Positions 42,348 through 52,326 of a stretch of 64,000 bases of DNA are shown here, in pieces; position 1 is the first letter of the stretch, and every line of letters starts with the position of its first letter. Both the position numbers and the translations under genes were made by a program. The notes beneath the pieces are model-generated. The model saw only the letters and a list, made by a program, of their open reading frames with translations, was not told the DNA's origin and ran no database searches. The DNA comes from Cognatiluteimonas lumbrici (GTDB lineage: Bacteria > Pseudomonadota > Gammaproteobacteria > Xanthomonadales > Xanthomonadaceae): NCBI RefSeq assembly GCF_006476065.1, contig NZ_ML636798.1, positions 788,906 through 852,905 of the forward strand. Reading direction: 5' to 3'.

Positions 42348-43359
42348 CGTCCTGTTCGCCGGCCACCTGCGGCACGAACTTCTCGCGCAGCACGCCCTCG
42401 ATCCGCTCGGCGATCGCCGGGTTCTCCTTGAGGAACTGACGCGCGTTTTCCTTGCCCTGGCCGATGCGCTCGTCGTCGCAGCTGTACCAGGCGCCCGCCT
42501 TCTGGATCAGGCCGGCATCCACGCCCATCTCGATCAGTTCGCCCTCGCGCGAGATGCCCTCGCCGTACAGGATTTCCGTGATCACCTGCTTGAACGGCGG
42601 CGCCAGCTTGTTCTTGACCACCTTGATCTTGGTCTGGTTACCGATGATCTCGTCGCCCTTCTTGACCGAGCCGATGCGGCGGATGTCCAGGCGCACCGAG
42701 GCGTAGAACTTCAGCGCGTTGCCGCCGGTGGTGGTCTCCGGGCTCTGGCCGGGCATCATGATGCCGATCTTCATGCGCAGCTGGTTGATGAAGATCACCA
42801 GGCAGTTGCTGCGCTTGATGTTGCCGGTGAGCTTGCGCAGCGCCTGGCTCATCAGTCGCGCCTGCAGGCCGGGGAGTTGGTCGCCCATCTCGCCCTCGAT
42901 CTCGGCACGCGGCGTCAGCGCCGCGACCGAGTCCACCACCACCATGTCCACCGCGTTGGAGCGCACCAGCATGTCGGCGATTTCCAGCGCCTGCTCGCCG
43001 GTGTCCGGCTGCGACACCAGCAGGTCCTCGACGTTGACGCCCAGCTTGGCGGCGTAGGTCGGGTCCAGCGCATGCTCGGCATCCACGAACGCGGCGGTGC
43101 CGCCGTTCTTCTGGCACTGCGCGATCGCCTGCAGGGTCAGGGTGGTCTTGCCCGAGGATTCCGGACCGTAGATCTCGACCACGCGGCCCTTCGGCAGCCC
43201 GCCGATGCCGAGGGCGATGTCGAGCATCAGCGAACCGGTCGAGATCACCGGGGTGACCTCGGCGACGCGGTCGCCCATGCGCATGACGGAGCCCTTGCCG
43301 AACTGCTTCTCGATCTGGCTCAGGGCGGCGGAGAGCGCGCGCTTCTTGTTCTCGTCCAT
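42325..43359 (-). CDS. recA: Recombinase RecA
   Basis: Strand-exchange ATPase and coprotease for LexA cleavage. 344 residues (E. coli 353), with [23 protein letters not shown] at the start, Walker A GPESSGKT at 65-72, loop-2 [28 protein letters not shown], and an acidic C-terminal tail ([11 protein letters not shown]). The ATG at 43359 matches the family. The frame stays open for 58 codons upstream, but that part lacks homology. No second LexA operator was seen in the 170 bases to lexA, so recA may be read from the lexA promoter. Confidence 0.98.
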   Translation of the reverse strand: MDENKKRALSAALSQIEKQFGKGSVMRMGDRVAEVTPVISTGSLMLDIALGIGGLPKGRVVEIYGPESSGKTTLTLQAIAQCQKNGGTAAFVDAEHALDPTYAAKLGVNVEDLLVSQPDTGEQALEIADMLVRSNAVDMVVVDSVAALTPRAEIEGEMGDQLPGLQARLMSQALRKLTGNIKRSNCLVIFINQLRMKIGIMMPGQSPETTTGGNALKFYASVRLDIRRIGSVKKGDEIIGNQTKIKVVKNKLAPPFKQVITEILYGEGISREGELIEMGVDAGLIQKAGAWYSCDDERIGQGKENARQFLKENPAIAERIEGVLREKFVPQVAGEQDDEADDKD

Positions 43360-43529
43360 GGTCGGGTCCTTGATGGGTGTCTGATGGGAAGGAAGGCTAT
43401 CGGGCCGCCATCGCACGGACTGCGACGCCTCGGCACCACTCGAATCTGAACCACCCGCGGCGCCGGCCGAAGCAGCCGATGCCGCGTCCCGCTGTCGGGA
43501 AACCCTGCGCTTGCCCCGAGGCGGCAGGC

Positions 43530-44165
43530 TCACCGGTTGGGCCTCACGAGCCCGCAGTACAGGCCCTCGATGGCGAAGTCCTGGTCCGGCAGCACTTCGA
43601 TCGGCGCGAAGTCCGGGTTGCGCGGCAGCAGCCGGATGCGGTCCTTGCCGACCTTGAGCAGCTTCACGGTGATCTCGTCGTCGATCCGCGCCACCACGAT
43701 CTGCCCGGAGCGCGCGTCGGAGGTGCGGTGCACGCCGATCAGGTCGCCGTCGAAGATGCCTTCGTCGCGCATCGAATCGCCCTTGACCTTGAGCAGGTAG
43801 TCCGGCGCCGGCGAGAACAGCACCCGGTCCAGGATCAGCACCTGCTCCTGCAGGCCGCCATCGGCCCCGATCGGTGCGCCCGCCGCGACCTGCCCCAGCA
43901 CCGGCAGGTGCAACGCGTCGCCGTCGAGCTGGAGCTGCTGCTGCGGTGCCTCCGGCGCGCGCAGCATGCGGATGCCGCGCGCCCGGCCAGGAATGCGCTC
44001 GATCGCACCGGCGGCCTCGAGCGCCTCCAGGTGGTACTGCGCGGCGCGCACGCCCTTGAAGCCGAAGGCGCGCGCGATCTCGGTCTGCGAGGGCGGCATC
44101 CCCTCCGCCTCTATGCGCTCGGCGATCAAGGCAAGGATGGCCTGCTGGGTGGCTGAGAGCTCCAT
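43530..44165 (-). CDS. lexA: LexA repressor
   Basis: SOS repressor, 211 residues. The N-terminal winged helix ([45 protein letters not shown]) binds DNA; the self-cleavage site is Ala95-Gly96 (QVAAGAP) and the Ser-Lys dyad is Ser131 and Lys168. The ATG at 44165 directly follows the operator; there is no Shine-Dalgarno sequence, and the predicted transcription start falls at or beside the ATG. Downstream recA and recX follow the order known in Xanthomonas. Confidence 0.97.
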   Translation of the reverse strand: MELSATQQAILALIAERIEAEGMPPSQTEIARAFGFKGVRAAQYHLEALEAAGAIERIPGRARGIRMLRAPEAPQQQLQLDGDALHLPVLGQVAAGAPIGADGGLQEQVLILDRVLFSPAPDYLLKVKGDSMRDEGIFDGDLIGVHRTSDARSGQIVVARIDDEITVKLLKVGKDRIRLLPRNPDFAPIEVLPDQDFAIEGLYCGLVRPNR

Positions 44166-44169
44166 GCGG

Positions 44170-44201
44170 GTAGTATTACTACTAACGCCACAGGCAGTCA
44201 A
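44170..44201 (-). promoter_or_regulatory. lexA promoter with overlapping SOS operator
   Basis: Read on the minus strand: -35 TTGACT (44201-44196), a 17-base spacer and -10 TAATAC (44178-44173). The LexA operator TTAGTAGTAATACTAC (44185-44170) is a near match to the Xanthomonadales consensus and covers the -10 element. LexA binding would block polymerase directly, giving autoregulation. The ATG begins only five bases past the operator. Confidence 0.88.
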
Positions 44202-44209
44202 CAACACGT

Positions 44210-44272
44210 GTAGGAGCGGCGCTAGCGCCGTGATTTGGTCGTTCGCGGTCGCGGCGCGAGCGCCGCTCCTAC
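44210..44272. repeat. REP pair, GTAGGAGC family
   Basis: Two inverted copies of GTAGGAGCGGCGC-type elements (44210-44231 and 44248-44272) face each other between the pncC 3' end and the lexA operator. The GTAG of the right copy, on the minus strand, includes the TAG stop codon of pncC (44271-44269). Confidence 0.88.
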
Positions 44273-44763
44273 AGGACGGTCCCGAGGCCTTCGAGGGCCG
44301 CCGCCACCGTCTGCCGGCGGACCGCGTCGCGGTCGCCCTCGAAGTGGAACGCGCGCGCGGTCGGGTAGCCGCCGCGCCGCTTCCAGCCGATCCAGACCGT
44401 GCCAACCGGCTTGTCCTCGGTGCCGCCGCCCGGCCCGGCGATGCCGGTCACCGCGACCGCGATGCCCGCGCCCGAATGCACCAGCGCCCCGGACACCATC
44501 TCGAGCACGGTCTCGCGGCTGACGGCGCCGTGCTGCTCGAGCGTCTCCGGGCGCACGCCCAGCAGGGCCTGCTTGGCCTCGTAGCTGTAGGCGGCCATGC
44601 CGCAGTCGAACCAGGCGGAACTGCCGGCGATGTCGGTCACCGCCTTGGCGATCCAGCCGCCGGTGCAGCTCTCCGCGGTCACCAGGGTGAGGCGTGCCTT
44701 GAGCAGGCTCGCGCCGGTGGCTTCCGCGATGCGCTGGAGCTGCTCGTCACTGGGTGCGTGCAT
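44269..44763 (-). CDS. pncC: NMN deamidase PncC (CinA C-terminal type)
   Basis: Nicotinamide mononucleotide deamidase of the CinA C-terminal family, which returns NMN from DNA ligase to NAD synthesis. The 164-residue protein is only the amidase domain, with [21 protein letters not shown] near residue 25 and [19 protein letters not shown]. The competence-type N-terminal domain of CinA is absent. ATG at 44763 is used; the open frame reaches further upstream but would overlap mutS. Divergent from mutS by 52 bases. Its stop codon lies inside a REP. Confidence 0.92.
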   Translation of the reverse strand: MHAPSDEQLQRIAEATGASLLKARLTLVTAESCTGGWIAKAVTDIAGSSAWFDCGMAAYSYEAKQALLGVRPETLEQHGAVSRETVLEMVSGALVHSGAGIAVAVTGIAGPGGGTEDKPVGTVWIGWKRRGGYPTARAFHFEGDRDAVRRQTVAAALEGLGTVL

Positions 44764-44815
44764 GGATGGCAAACTAGCCCCCTTCCACGCGCAAGTCCAC
44801 GGGAAAAACCAATTC

Positions 44816-47410
44816 ATGGCATCCGTTGCCACAGAGCAGCACACCCCCCTGATGAAGCAGTTCTTCGCCGCCAAGGCGGAACATCCGGACGTGCTGCTGT
44901 TCTTCCGGATGGGCGACTTCTACGAACTGTTCTACGACGACGCGCGCAAGGCCGCGAAGCTGCTCGATATCACCCTGACCCAGCGCGGGCAGTCGGCCGG
45001 CAGGCCGATCCCGATGGCGGGCGTGCCGGTGCATGCCCATGAAGGCTACCTGGCGCGGCTGGTGGCGCTCGGGGAGTCGGTGGCGATCTGCGAACAGGTC
45101 GGCGACCCGGCGACTTCCAAGGGTTTGGTCGAACGCAAGGTGGTGCGCATCGTCACCCCCGGCACGGTCACCGACGAGGCCCTGCTCGACGAGCGCCGCG
45201 ACACCCTGCTGCTGGCGGTGGCGCGCGGCCGCAACGGCTACGGGCTGGCGTGGGCGGACCTGTCGAGCGGGCGCTTCCTGGTCGGCGAAGCCGCCGGCGA
45301 CGACGCGCTCGAGGCCGAACTGGCGCGACTCGAGCCCGCGGAGGTGCTGGTCCCGGACGAGGAAGGCTGGCCCGCTTCGCTGGCGGAACGCGGCGGCCTG
45401 CGCCGGCGCGCGCCGTGGCTGTTCGACGCCGACAGCGGCCGCCGCCAGCTCCTGCAGTTCTTCAACGTGCACGACCTCACCGGCTTCGGCATCGAGGACA
45501 AGCCCGCGTGCATCGCCGCCGCCGCGGCGTTGCTCGGCTACGTCGAGGAGACCCAGAAGCAGCGCATCCCGCACCTGACCGCGATCGCGGTCGAGGCCGG
45601 CGACGGCGCGATCGCGATGAACGCCGCGACCCGCCGACACCTCGAGCTCGACACGCGCGTGGACGGCGACACCAGGCACACCCTGCTTGGCGTGCTCGAC
45701 AGCACCGTGACCCCGATGGGCGGACGCCTGCTACGGCGCTGGCTGCATCGCCCGCTGCGCGACCAGGCGGTGCTCGGCGAACGCCACCACGCGGTCGAGA
45801 CGCTGCTGCAGTCGCGCGCCGGCGACGACCTCCGCGAAAGCTTCCGCGCGCTCGGCGACCTCGAACGGATCCTCGCGCGCATCGCGCTGCGCAGCGCGCG
45901 CCCGCGCGACCTGTCCACCCTGCGCGACGGCCTCGCCCTGCTGCCCGGCCTGCGCGCGCTGCTGGCGCCGCTCGACTCGCCGCGGCTGCGGGCGCTCGCC
46001 GCGCAGCTGGGCGAGCACGATGCGACCGCCGCGTTGCTGGCCCGCGCCATCGTCGAGCAGCCGCCACTGCTCGCGCGCGACGGCGGCGTGTTCGCTGAGG
46101 GCCACGACGCCGAACTCGACGAACTGCGCCGCCTGTCGACCAACGCCGACCAGTTCCTCGTGGACCTCGAACAGCGCGAGCGCGAGGCCACCGGCATCGC
46201 GACGCTCAAGGTCGGCTACAACCGCGTGCACGGCTACTACATCGAGATCTCCAAGGTGCATGCGGCGAAAGCGCCGACGCACTACACCCGCCGCCAGACC
46301 CTCACCGGCGCCGAGCGCTACATCACCGAGGAGCTGAAACAGTTCGAGGACAAGGTCCTGTCCGCGCGCGAGCGTGCGCTGGCGCGCGAGAAGCTGCTGT
46401 ACGACGAGCTGCTGGAAACGCTCAACGAGGACCTCGAATCGCTGAAGCGTTGCGCGGCCGCATTGAGCGAACTCGACGTGCTCGCCTGCTTCGCCGAACG
46501 CGCGCAGGCGCTGGACTGGTCGCGGCCGCGGCTGTCGCGCGACCCCGGCATCCGCATCGAGCGCGGCCGCCACCCTGTAGTCGAGGCGGTGCGCGAGGAA
46601 CCGTTCACCGCCAACGACCTGATCCTGGACGAAGAGAGCGGCGTGCGCATGCTGGTGGTCACCGGCCCGAACATGGGTGGCAAGAGCACCTACATGCGCC
46701 AGAACGCGCTGATCGTGCTGCTCGCGCACATCGGCAGCTTCGTGCCGGCGGCGAGCGCGACCATCGGCCCGATCGACCGCATCCTCACCCGCATCGGCGC
46801 CGGCGACGATCTCGCCCGCGGGCAGTCGACCTTCATGGTCGAGATGAGCGAGACCAGCTACATCCTGCACCACGCCACCGACCGGTCGCTGGTGCTGATG
46901 GACGAGATCGGCCGCGGCACCTCGACCTACGACGGGCTGGCGCTGGCCGATGCCTGCGCCCGCCACCTCGCCTCGGTCAACCGCAGCTACACGCTGTTCG
47001 CCACCCACTACTTCGAACTGACCGCGCTGGCCGAGCCGGGCAGCGGCATCGCCAACGTGCACCTGGACGCGGTCGAGCACCGCGCCCAGGACGGCAGCGA
47101 GACGCTGGTGTTCATGCACGCGGTCAAGGAAGGCCCGGCCGACCGCAGCTTCGGGCTGCAGGTCGCGGCGCTGGCCGGCCTGCCGAAGGAGGTCGTGCGC
47201 CGCGCCCGCGCGCGGCTGGCGGAGCTGGAGGCGCAAAACCGCGACGCACCGGCGACGCCGCTGAGCGCGGAAGCGCTCGATGCGCCCCGCCAGATCGGCC
47301 TGTTCGCGCCCAGCAACGCGGCGGTGGAAGCCCTCGCCGGCCTCGACCCGGACGAGCTCACCCCCAAACAGGCGCTGGAAGCGCTGTATCGCCTGAAGGC
47401 ACTGCTGTAG
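44816..47410 (+). CDS. mutS: DNA mismatch repair protein MutS
   Basis: Mismatch-recognition ATPase, 864 residues. The Phe-X-Glu mismatch-probing motif is Phe35-Tyr36-Glu37 in [12 protein letters not shown]; Walker A is GPNMGGKS at 617-624, and the Walker B block [15 protein letters not shown] follows. The start ATG at 44816 gives the family N-terminus; an in-frame ATG at 44762 would overlap pncC. The stop codon TAG (47408-47410) is supplied by a GTAGGAGCC repeat. Pairs functionally with mutL at 17602. Confidence 0.97.
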   Translation: MASVATEQHTPLMKQFFAAKAEHPDVLLFFRMGDFYELFYDDARKAAKLLDITLTQRGQSAGRPIPMAGVPVHAHEGYLARLVALGESVAICEQVGDPATSKGLVERKVVRIVTPGTVTDEALLDERRDTLLLAVARGRNGYGLAWADLSSGRFLVGEAAGDDALEAELARLEPAEVLVPDEEGWPASLAERGGLRRRAPWLFDADSGRRQLLQFFNVHDLTGFGIEDKPACIAAAAALLGYVEETQKQRIPHLTAIAVEAGDGAIAMNAATRRHLELDTRVDGDTRHTLLGVLDSTVTPMGGRLLRRWLHRPLRDQAVLGERHHAVETLLQSRAGDDLRESFRALGDLERILARIALRSARPRDLSTLRDGLALLPGLRALLAPLDSPRLRALAAQLGEHDATAALLARAIVEQPPLLARDGGVFAEGHDAELDELRRLSTNADQFLVDLEQREREATGIATLKVGYNRVHGYYIEISKVHAAKAPTHYTRRQTLTGAERYITEELKQFEDKVLSARERALAREKLLYDELLETLNEDLESLKRCAAALSELDVLACFAERAQALDWSRPRLSRDPGIRIERGRHPVVEAVREEPFTANDLILDEESGVRMLVVTGPNMGGKSTYMRQNALIVLLAHIGSFVPAASATIGPIDRILTRIGAGDDLARGQSTFMVEMSETSYILHHATDRSLVLMDEIGRGTSTYDGLALADACARHLASVNRSYTLFATHYFELTALAEPGSGIANVHLDAVEHRAQDGSETLVFMHAVKEGPADRSFGLQVAALAGLPKEVVRRARARLAELEAQNRDAPATPLSAEALDAPRQIGLFAPSNAAVEALAGLDPDELTPKQALEALYRLKALL

Positions 47411-47484
47411 GAGCCGCCATGGCGGCGAGCTCTTCCCAGATCGCAGCGATCTTGTAAAAAGCTCGCCGCCATGGCGGCTCCCAC
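47407..47484. repeat. REP pair, GAGCCGCCATGGCGGCGAGC family
   Basis: Two inverted copies with a perfect palindromic core GCCGCCATGGCGGC, at 47407-47430 and 47461-47484, lie between mutS and hslR with a 30-base AT-richer spacer. The first four bases GTAG include the mutS stop codon. The other end reads GTGGGAGCC when viewed from hslR. Confidence 0.88.
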
Positions 47485-47493
47485 AAGGCGGGG

Positions 47494-47871
47494 TCAGGTG
47501 GCGTCGATGTCGCCTAGCGCCCGGATCAGCCGGCGCGCGCGCTTGTCGGGCCTGCCCTCGGGCGGCTGGTAGCCGGCGCGTTCGGCCGCCCGGCGCGCAC
47601 GCGCTTCAGCGCGCCGCTCGCGCGACGCGTCGGATTCGGAATACAGGGTCTGGGCGACGCTGGCCGGCCCGCGCGTGTCGCTGAGGCCGAGCACGCTCAC
47701 TTCGAACAGCTCGGCCGCGCGCTCGACCTTCAGCGCCTCGCCGCCGCGCAGCGTGCGCGACGGCTTGGCCCGCTGGCCATCGACTTCGACCTTGCCGTGC
47801 TCGATCGCCTGGCGCGCGAGGCTGCGCGTCCTGTAGAAACGCGCCGCCCACAACCAGAGGTCGAGGCGCAC
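47494..47871 (-). CDS. hslR: Heat shock protein 15 (S4-domain protein HslR)
   Basis: Ribosome-associated quality-control protein that rescues 50S subunits carrying peptidyl-tRNA. The 125-residue protein opens with an S4 RNA-binding domain (MRLDLWLWAARFYRTRSLARQAI, VEVDGQRAKPSRTLRGGEAL) and ends in a basic Arg-rich tail. The start is GTG at 47871. It lies 12 bases after rplS on the same strand and may be the last gene of the rpsP operon. Confidence 0.9.
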   Translation of the reverse strand: MRLDLWLWAARFYRTRSLARQAIEHGKVEVDGQRAKPSRTLRGGEALKVERAAELFEVSVLGLSDTRGPASVAQTLYSESDASRERRAEARARRAAERAGYQPPEGRPDKRARRLIRALGDIDAT

Positions 47872-47883
47872 CGCGTCCGTGGA

Positions 47884-48297
47884 CTACTCCGCGGCGGCGG
47901 CTTCGGCTGCCGCGGCAGCCCGGGCCTTGGCGTTGCCGGCCAGGTCTTCCTTGATGCGCGCCTTGCGGCCCTCGAGGCCACGCAGGTAGTACAGCTTGCC
48001 GGCGCGGACCTTGCCGCGGCGCTTCACCTCGACCGAGTCGATCGCGGCGCTGTGGCTCTGGAACACGCGCTCGACGCCGTAGCCGTGCGAGATCTTGCGC
48101 ACGGTGAACGAGGAGTTCAGGCCGGCGTTCTTCCTGGCGATGACCACGCCCTCGTAGGCCTGGACGCGCTCGCGGTTGCCTTCCTTGACCTTGACGTTGA
48201 CGACGACGGTGTCGCCGGGGCCGAAGACGGGCAGTTCGCGGGTGGCCTGCTCGGACTCGAAGTTCTGCAGCAGGGAGTGGATCGAGGGCTTGTTCAT
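47884..48297 (-). CDS. rplS: 50S ribosomal protein L19
   Basis: Ribosomal protein at the 30S-50S interface. 137 residues, with [33 protein letters not shown] and the basic [30 protein letters not shown]; a short Ala/Glu-rich C-terminal tail is extra to the E. coli form. Last gene of rpsP-rimM-trmD-rplS. A 104-base gap to trmD contains a TATAAT on the minus strand (48406-48401) overlapping the trmD stop, so an additional promoter for rplS is possible. Confidence 0.97.
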   Translation of the reverse strand: MNKPSIHSLLQNFESEQATRELPVFGPGDTVVVNVKVKEGNRERVQAYEGVVIARKNAGLNSSFTVRKISHGYGVERVFQSHSAAIDSVEVKRRGKVRAGKLYYLRGLEGRKARIKEDLAGNAKARAAAAAEAAAAE

Positions 48298-48401
48298 CGG
48301 TGTGGGCCTTGTTGGAGTGCCTGGTCGCCTCGGGGCGCCGGGCTGTTGTAGCGCGAGTGCACGTGGACCCGCGTCTTGGCTGGGTGGAGCGAAGCCGGGA
48401 A

Positions 48402-49157
48402 TTATAGCGGGTTTTCGGCCAGGAATTCATCCAGCAGGGCCCGGTCGCCGGCGGACAGGGCGTCCCGGTCCAGCAGCTCCGGGCGCCGGGTCCAGGTCCG
48501 CCCCAGCGCCTGCTTGCGGCGCCAGCGGGCGATGGCGGCATGGTTGCCCGAAAGCAGCACCTCCGGGACGCTGCCCAGGGCGTGCTCGACCGGGCGGGTG
48601 TAATGCGGGCAGTCGAGCAGGCGCAGCCCCGACGGGTCCTCGCCGAAGCTGTCCTGGGCGGCCGACTCGGCATCGTTCAGCGCCCCGGGCTGCAGGCGCG
48701 CCACCGCGTCCACCAGCACCGCCGCCGGCAGCTCGCCGCCGGACAGCACGTAGTCGCCGATCGAGACCTCCTCGTCCACCGCCGCCGCCAGCAGGCGCTC
48801 GTCCACGCCCTCGTAGCGGCTGCACAGCAGCACCAGGCGGTCGCGGCCGGCCAGCTCGCGCACCTTCGCCTGGTCCAGCGGCCGCCCCTGCGGGCTGAAA
48901 TGGATGACGTGGGCCGGGGCCGGATCCGCGGCACGGACGGCCTCGAGGCAGGCCAGCAGCGGGTCCAGCAGCATCACCATGCCCGGACCGCCACCGAACG
49001 GACGGTCGTCCACGCGGCGGTAGTTGCCCTCGGCATGGTCGCGGGGATTCCAGCCATGCAAGGCGAGCAGCCCGCGCTCCTGCGCGCGCCCGACCACGCC
49101 GTGGCCGGCCATCTGGGCGACGAACTCCGGAAACAGGCTGACGACGTCGATGCGCAT
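48402..49157 (-). CDS. trmD: tRNA (guanine-N1-)-methyltransferase
   Basis: Methylates G37 in tRNAs reading CUN, CCN and CGG, preventing frameshifts. The 251-residue SPOUT enzyme has [13 protein letters not shown] at the start, [15 protein letters not shown], the knot segments [14 protein letters not shown] and [13 protein letters not shown], and a C-terminal domain with [14 protein letters not shown]. Its ATG lies between a REP and the coding start; rimM is 34 bases upstream. Confidence 0.96.
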   Translation of the reverse strand: MRIDVVSLFPEFVAQMAGHGVVGRAQERGLLALHGWNPRDHAEGNYRRVDDRPFGGGPGMVMLLDPLLACLEAVRAADPAPAHVIHFSPQGRPLDQAKVRELAGRDRLVLLCSRYEGVDERLLAAAVDEEVSIGDYVLSGGELPAAVLVDAVARLQPGALNDAESAAQDSFGEDPSGLRLLDCPHYTRPVEHALGSVPEVLLSGNHAAIARWRRKQALGRTWTRRPELLDRDALSAGDRALLDEFLAENPL

Positions 49158-49166
49158 GCGGGCATT

Positions 49167-49192
49167 GTAGGAGCGGCGCTGGCGCCGCGACC
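49167..49192. repeat. REP, GTAGGAGC family, single copy
   Basis: Begins GTAGGAGCGGCGCT and folds back on GGCGCCGCGACC. It fills the rimM-trmD gap. The rimM stop codon TAG directly borders its opposite (GGTCGCGG) end. Confidence 0.85.
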
Positions 49193-49716
49193 TAGAACTC
49201 CGGATCCCAATCCACCGTAACGATGCCGGCCTCGAAATCCACCGAACGGATGTACTGCGGTTCCAGGAACGGAATCATCCGCTCACGCTCACCGCGGGCG
49301 ACCAGCACGTCGTTGGCGCCGGTCGAGAACAGGTGCGAGACCACGCCGAAATCCACGCCCTCGACGTTGACCACGCGCAGGCCTTCGAGGTCCACCCAGT
49401 AGTACTCGCCCGGCTTCGGCGGCGGCAGCGCCGAGCGCGGCACCCAGAGCTCCGCACCGCGCAGTGCCTCGGCGGCGTCGCGGTCCTCGATCCCGGGGAG
49501 CGCCACCACCAGGCCTTTCGCGGCCGGCCGGCCCTTCGCGCCGGTGATCGTGGCCTCGGTCCCGTCCGGGCGCCGCAGCGTCCACGGCTGGTAGCGCAGG
49601 ATCCCGCGCTCGGGGTCGGTGAACGACTCCAGCTTCAGTTCGCCGCGCACGCCGAAGGCGCCGTGGATCCGGCCCAGAAGGATCGACTTCTGCGCGGACG
49701 GCGCCTCGGGAGCCAT
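49192..49716 (-). CDS. rimM: Ribosome maturation factor RimM
   Basis: Assembly factor that binds ribosomal protein S19 during 30S head maturation. The 174-residue protein has the N-terminal RimM domain ([23 protein letters not shown]) and a C-terminal PRC-barrel ([36 protein letters not shown]). Second gene of the rpsP operon, 34 bases after rpsP. Confidence 0.95.
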   Translation of the reverse strand: MAPEAPSAQKSILLGRIHGAFGVRGELKLESFTDPERGILRYQPWTLRRPDGTEATITGAKGRPAAKGLVVALPGIEDRDAAEALRGAELWVPRSALPPPKPGEYYWVDLEGLRVVNVEGVDFGVVSHLFSTGANDVLVARGERERMIPFLEPQYIRSVDFEAGIVTVDWDPEF

Positions 49717-49750
49717 GCTGTGTGGGGTCGCGACGTGCGGCCCCGCGGCG

Positions 49751-50017
49751 TCAGGCCGCGGCGGCGCCTTCCGGAGCGGCCTTGGCGGCCTTGTACAGGT
49801 CGGCGACCTTGTCGCTGAGCTGCGCGCCCTGCCCGACCCAGTACTCGACCCGCTCGACGTTCATCTCGACGCGCTTCTCGGCGCCGGCGGCGACCGGGTT
49901 GTAGAAGCCCACGCGCTCGATGTTGCGGCCGTCGCGCGCGCTGCGGCTGTCGGTGACGATGATGTGGTAGAAGGGGCGCTTCTTGGCGCCGCCACGGGTG
50001 AGGCGGATCTTGACCAT
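49751..50017 (-). CDS. rpsP: 30S ribosomal protein S16
   Basis: Ribosomal protein needed for 30S assembly. 88 residues, starting [20 protein letters not shown] and containing [21 protein letters not shown]; a short Ala/Lys-rich tail ends it. First gene of rpsP-rimM-trmD-rplS. Confidence 0.97.
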   Translation of the reverse strand: MVKIRLTRGGAKKRPFYHIIVTDSRSARDGRNIERVGFYNPVAAGAEKRVEMNVERVEYWVGQGAQLSDKVADLYKAAKAAPEGAAAA

Positions 50018-50065
50018 GGTGTACTCGGTGGAGCCCAGCTGCCGGGATGGCAGGGTAAGCCGGCA

Positions 50066-50071
50066 ATTATA
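50066..50071 (-). promoter_or_regulatory. -10 box for the rpsP operon
   Basis: A perfect TATAAT reads on the minus strand (50071-50066), 49 bases before the rpsP ATG, with no clear TTGACA-like -35. It is the best candidate promoter for the ribosomal operon. Confidence 0.55.
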
Positions 50072-50109
50072 AAGGGCTTTCAGGCCCCATGGGTAGCACC
50101 CCGGAGCGC

Positions 50110-50127
50110 GGACGCCCGGGCGTCCTA
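50110..50127. repeat. GTAGGA palindrome at the ffh stop
   Basis: A perfect 16-bp palindrome, GGACGCCCGGGCGTCC (50110-50125), directly follows the ffh stop TAG on the minus strand, so ffh ends in GTAGGACGCC. It resembles the GTAGGAGC repeats but with a different stem. Confidence 0.6.
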
Positions 50128-51486
50128 CCTGAACGGCATCCGCCCGCCCATCATCCCCTGCATGCCGCGCATCATGCCCTTCATGCCGCCGCGGCCCATC
50201 TTCGCCATCATCTTTTCCATCTGCTGGTACTGCTTCATCAGCTTGTTGACGTCGGCGGGGGTCATGCCGGAACCGGCGGCGATGCGCTTACGGCGCGATC
50301 CGTTGAGCAGCGCGGGGTTGCGGCGTTCCTTCAGCGTCATCGAGTTGATGATCGCGACCATGCGCGGGACTTCCTTGCCGGTCACCTGCGCCTTGACGTG
50401 GTCCGGGATCTGGCCGATGCCCGGGAGCTTGTCCATGAGCCCGGCGATGCCGCCCATGTTCTGCATCTGCTCGAGCTGGTCGCGCATGTCGTTGAGGTCG
50501 AAGCGCTTGCCCTTGGCGACCTTCTCGGCCAGCTTCTGCGCCTTGTCCTTGTCGACCTGCTGCTCGACCTGCTCGACCAGCGAGAGCACGTCGCCCATGT
50601 CGAGGATGCGGCTGGCGACGCGGTCGGGGTGGAACACGTCGAGGCCGTCGGGCTTCTCGCCGGTGCCGATGAACTTGATCGGCTTGCCGGTGACGTAGCG
50701 CACGCTCAGCGCGGCGCCGCCGCGGGCGTCGCCGTCGGTCTTGGTCAGCACAACGCCGGTGAGCGGCAGCGCCTCGCCGAAGGCCTTGGCGGTCGTCGCC
50801 GCGTCCTGGCCGGTCATGGCGTCGACCACGAACAGCGTCTCGACCGGATCAGCGGCGGCGTGCAGCGCCTTGATCTCGGCCATCATCGCCTCGTCCACCG
50901 AGGTGCGGCCGGCGGTGTCGACGATCAGCACGTCCACGAACGACTTGCGCGCGTCTGCGATCGCGGCGCGCACGATCGCCTCCGGCTGCGTCCCGGCTTC
51001 CGACGGGAAGAACTGCACGCCGACCTGCTGCGCGAGGGTCTTCAACTGCTCGATGGCGGCGGGGCGGTAGACGTCCGCGCTCACCACCATCACCTTCTTC
51101 CTGCGCCGCTCCTTCAGGTGCTTCGCCAGCTTGCCGACGGTGGTGGTCTTGCCCGCGCCCTGCAGGCCGGCCATCAGCACCACCGCGGGCGGCGCGACAT
51201 TGAGTTGCAGCTCGTTGGCGGTCGAGCCCATGACCGCGGTGAGCTCGTCGCGCACCACCTTGATCAGGGCCTGGCCCGGGGTCAGCGACTTGAGCACTTC
51301 CTGGCCGACCGCGCGCACCTTGATGCGCTGGATCAGGGCCTGCACCACGGGCAGCGCCACGTCCGCCTCGAGCAGCGCGATGCGGACCTCGCGCAGGGCC
51401 TCGGTGATGTTGGATTCGGTCAGGCGGCCGCGGCCGCGCAGGCGCTCGATGGTGCCGGAAAGGCGCTGGGTCAGGGATTCGAACAT
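50125..51486 (-). CDS. ffh: Signal recognition particle protein Ffh
   Basis: GTPase that, with 4.5S RNA, delivers nascent membrane proteins to FtsY. 453 residues: N domain, G domain with [20 protein letters not shown] and [10 protein letters not shown], and a Met-rich M domain that binds signal peptides and RNA, ending in a Gly/Met-rich tail ([16 protein letters not shown]). Divergent from the CcsA-like gene by 30 bases; E. coli keeps ffh divergent from ypjD and upstream of rpsP in the same way. Confidence 0.97.
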   Translation of the reverse strand: MFESLTQRLSGTIERLRGRGRLTESNITEALREVRIALLEADVALPVVQALIQRIKVRAVGQEVLKSLTPGQALIKVVRDELTAVMGSTANELQLNVAPPAVVLMAGLQGAGKTTTVGKLAKHLKERRRKKVMVVSADVYRPAAIEQLKTLAQQVGVQFFPSEAGTQPEAIVRAAIADARKSFVDVLIVDTAGRTSVDEAMMAEIKALHAAADPVETLFVVDAMTGQDAATTAKAFGEALPLTGVVLTKTDGDARGGAALSVRYVTGKPIKFIGTGEKPDGLDVFHPDRVASRILDMGDVLSLVEQVEQQVDKDKAQKLAEKVAKGKRFDLNDMRDQLEQMQNMGGIAGLMDKLPGIGQIPDHVKAQVTGKEVPRMVAIINSMTLKERRNPALLNGSRRKRIAAGSGMTPADVNKLMKQYQQMEKMMAKMGRGGMKGMMRGMQGMMGGRMPFR

Positions 51487-51516
51487 GCGCGGATTCTACC
51501 GTGCGAAGATTGGCGG

Positions 51517-52299
51517 ATGCTGACCGTCGCCGCCATCGCCGCCTACCTGCTGGCCACCGGCCTGCTGCTCGCGGACCTGCGCCGCGAACCGCCCGAGCGC
51601 TGGACCTGGCTGGCCGCGACCGGCGTCGCGGTGCTGCTGCACGGCAGCGTCCACCTGCTGGCCTGGCGCGCCACCGGCGGCACCGACATGCATTTCTTCG
51701 CCGCGCTGTCGCTGGTCGGCCTGGGCATGGCTGCGCTGACCGCGCTGTTCGGCGCGGGCGCACGGATGGCTGCCCTGGGGGTGGTGGTGTATCCCCTCGC
51801 CGCCCTGCTGCTCGCGGGCTATGCGCTCTACGGCCACCGCATCGCCGAGCCGCTGGACTGGCGCCTGCAACTGCATGCCTGGTGCGCCCTGCTCTCCTAC
51901 GCCACCCTGGCCATCGCAGCGCTGCTGGCGGTGATGCTGTGGCTGCAGGAGCGCGCCTTGCGCCGGCACCACTTCCACGCATGGCTGGGCGTGCTGCCGC
52001 CGCTGACGGAACTGGAGACGCTGCTGTTCCGGACCGTGGGCGCCGGGTTCGCCCTGCTCTCGGCGACCCTGCTCACCGGGCTGTTGTTCGTCGAGGACCT
52101 GTTCGCGCAGCACCTGGTGCACAAGACCGTGCTCAGCGTGCTGTCCTGGCTGGCCTTCGGTGGCCTGCTGCTGGGCCGCTGGCGCCGCGGCTGGCGCGGG
52201 CGCACCGCGGTGCGCTGGGTGCTGGTGGCGATGGTGCTGCTGGTGCTGGCCTTCTTCGGTAGCAAGGCCGCGCTGGAACTGGTGCTGCAGCGGGTGTAG
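51517..52299 (+). CDS. CcsA/YpjD-like inner-membrane protein
   Basis: Integral membrane protein of 260 residues with about eight hydrophobic helices, of the cytochrome c assembly (CcsA/CcmC) superfamily. It has the family LHAWCALLSYATLAIAALLAVMLWLQE segment with a His before the helix, but no clear WWD haem motif. In E. coli the homologue YpjD (CorE) sits divergent to ffh, as here; it is not involved in haem handling. ATG at 51517 is chosen since upstream sequence is the ffh promoter. It ends at a REP that also ends fkbM. Confidence 0.85.
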   Translation: MLTVAAIAAYLLATGLLLADLRREPPERWTWLAATGVAVLLHGSVHLLAWRATGGTDMHFFAALSLVGLGMAALTALFGAGARMAALGVVVYPLAALLLAGYALYGHRIAEPLDWRLQLHAWCALLSYATLAIAALLAVMLWLQERALRRHHFHAWLGVLPPLTELETLLFRTVGAGFALLSATLLTGLLFVEDLFAQHLVHKTVLSVLSWLAFGGLLLGRWRRGWRGRTAVRWVLVAMVLLVLAFFGSKAALELVLQRV

Positions 52300-52300
52300 G

Positions 52301-52326
52301 GGTCGCGGCGCGAGCGCCGCTCCTAC
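52301..52326. repeat. REP, GTAGGAGC family, between convergent genes
   Basis: On the minus strand this reads GTAGGAGCGGCGCT, a short turn and GCGCCGCGACC. It fills the convergent gap between the CcsA-like gene and fkbM, and its GTAG supplies the TAG stop of fkbM (52325-52323). Confidence 0.88.

Noticed and set aside
43360-43533. A 58-residue N-terminal extension of RecA
   Set aside because: No RecA family member has such an extension, and the segment is Ser/Ala/Arg-rich filler in an open frame; the canonical MDENKKRAL start is present.
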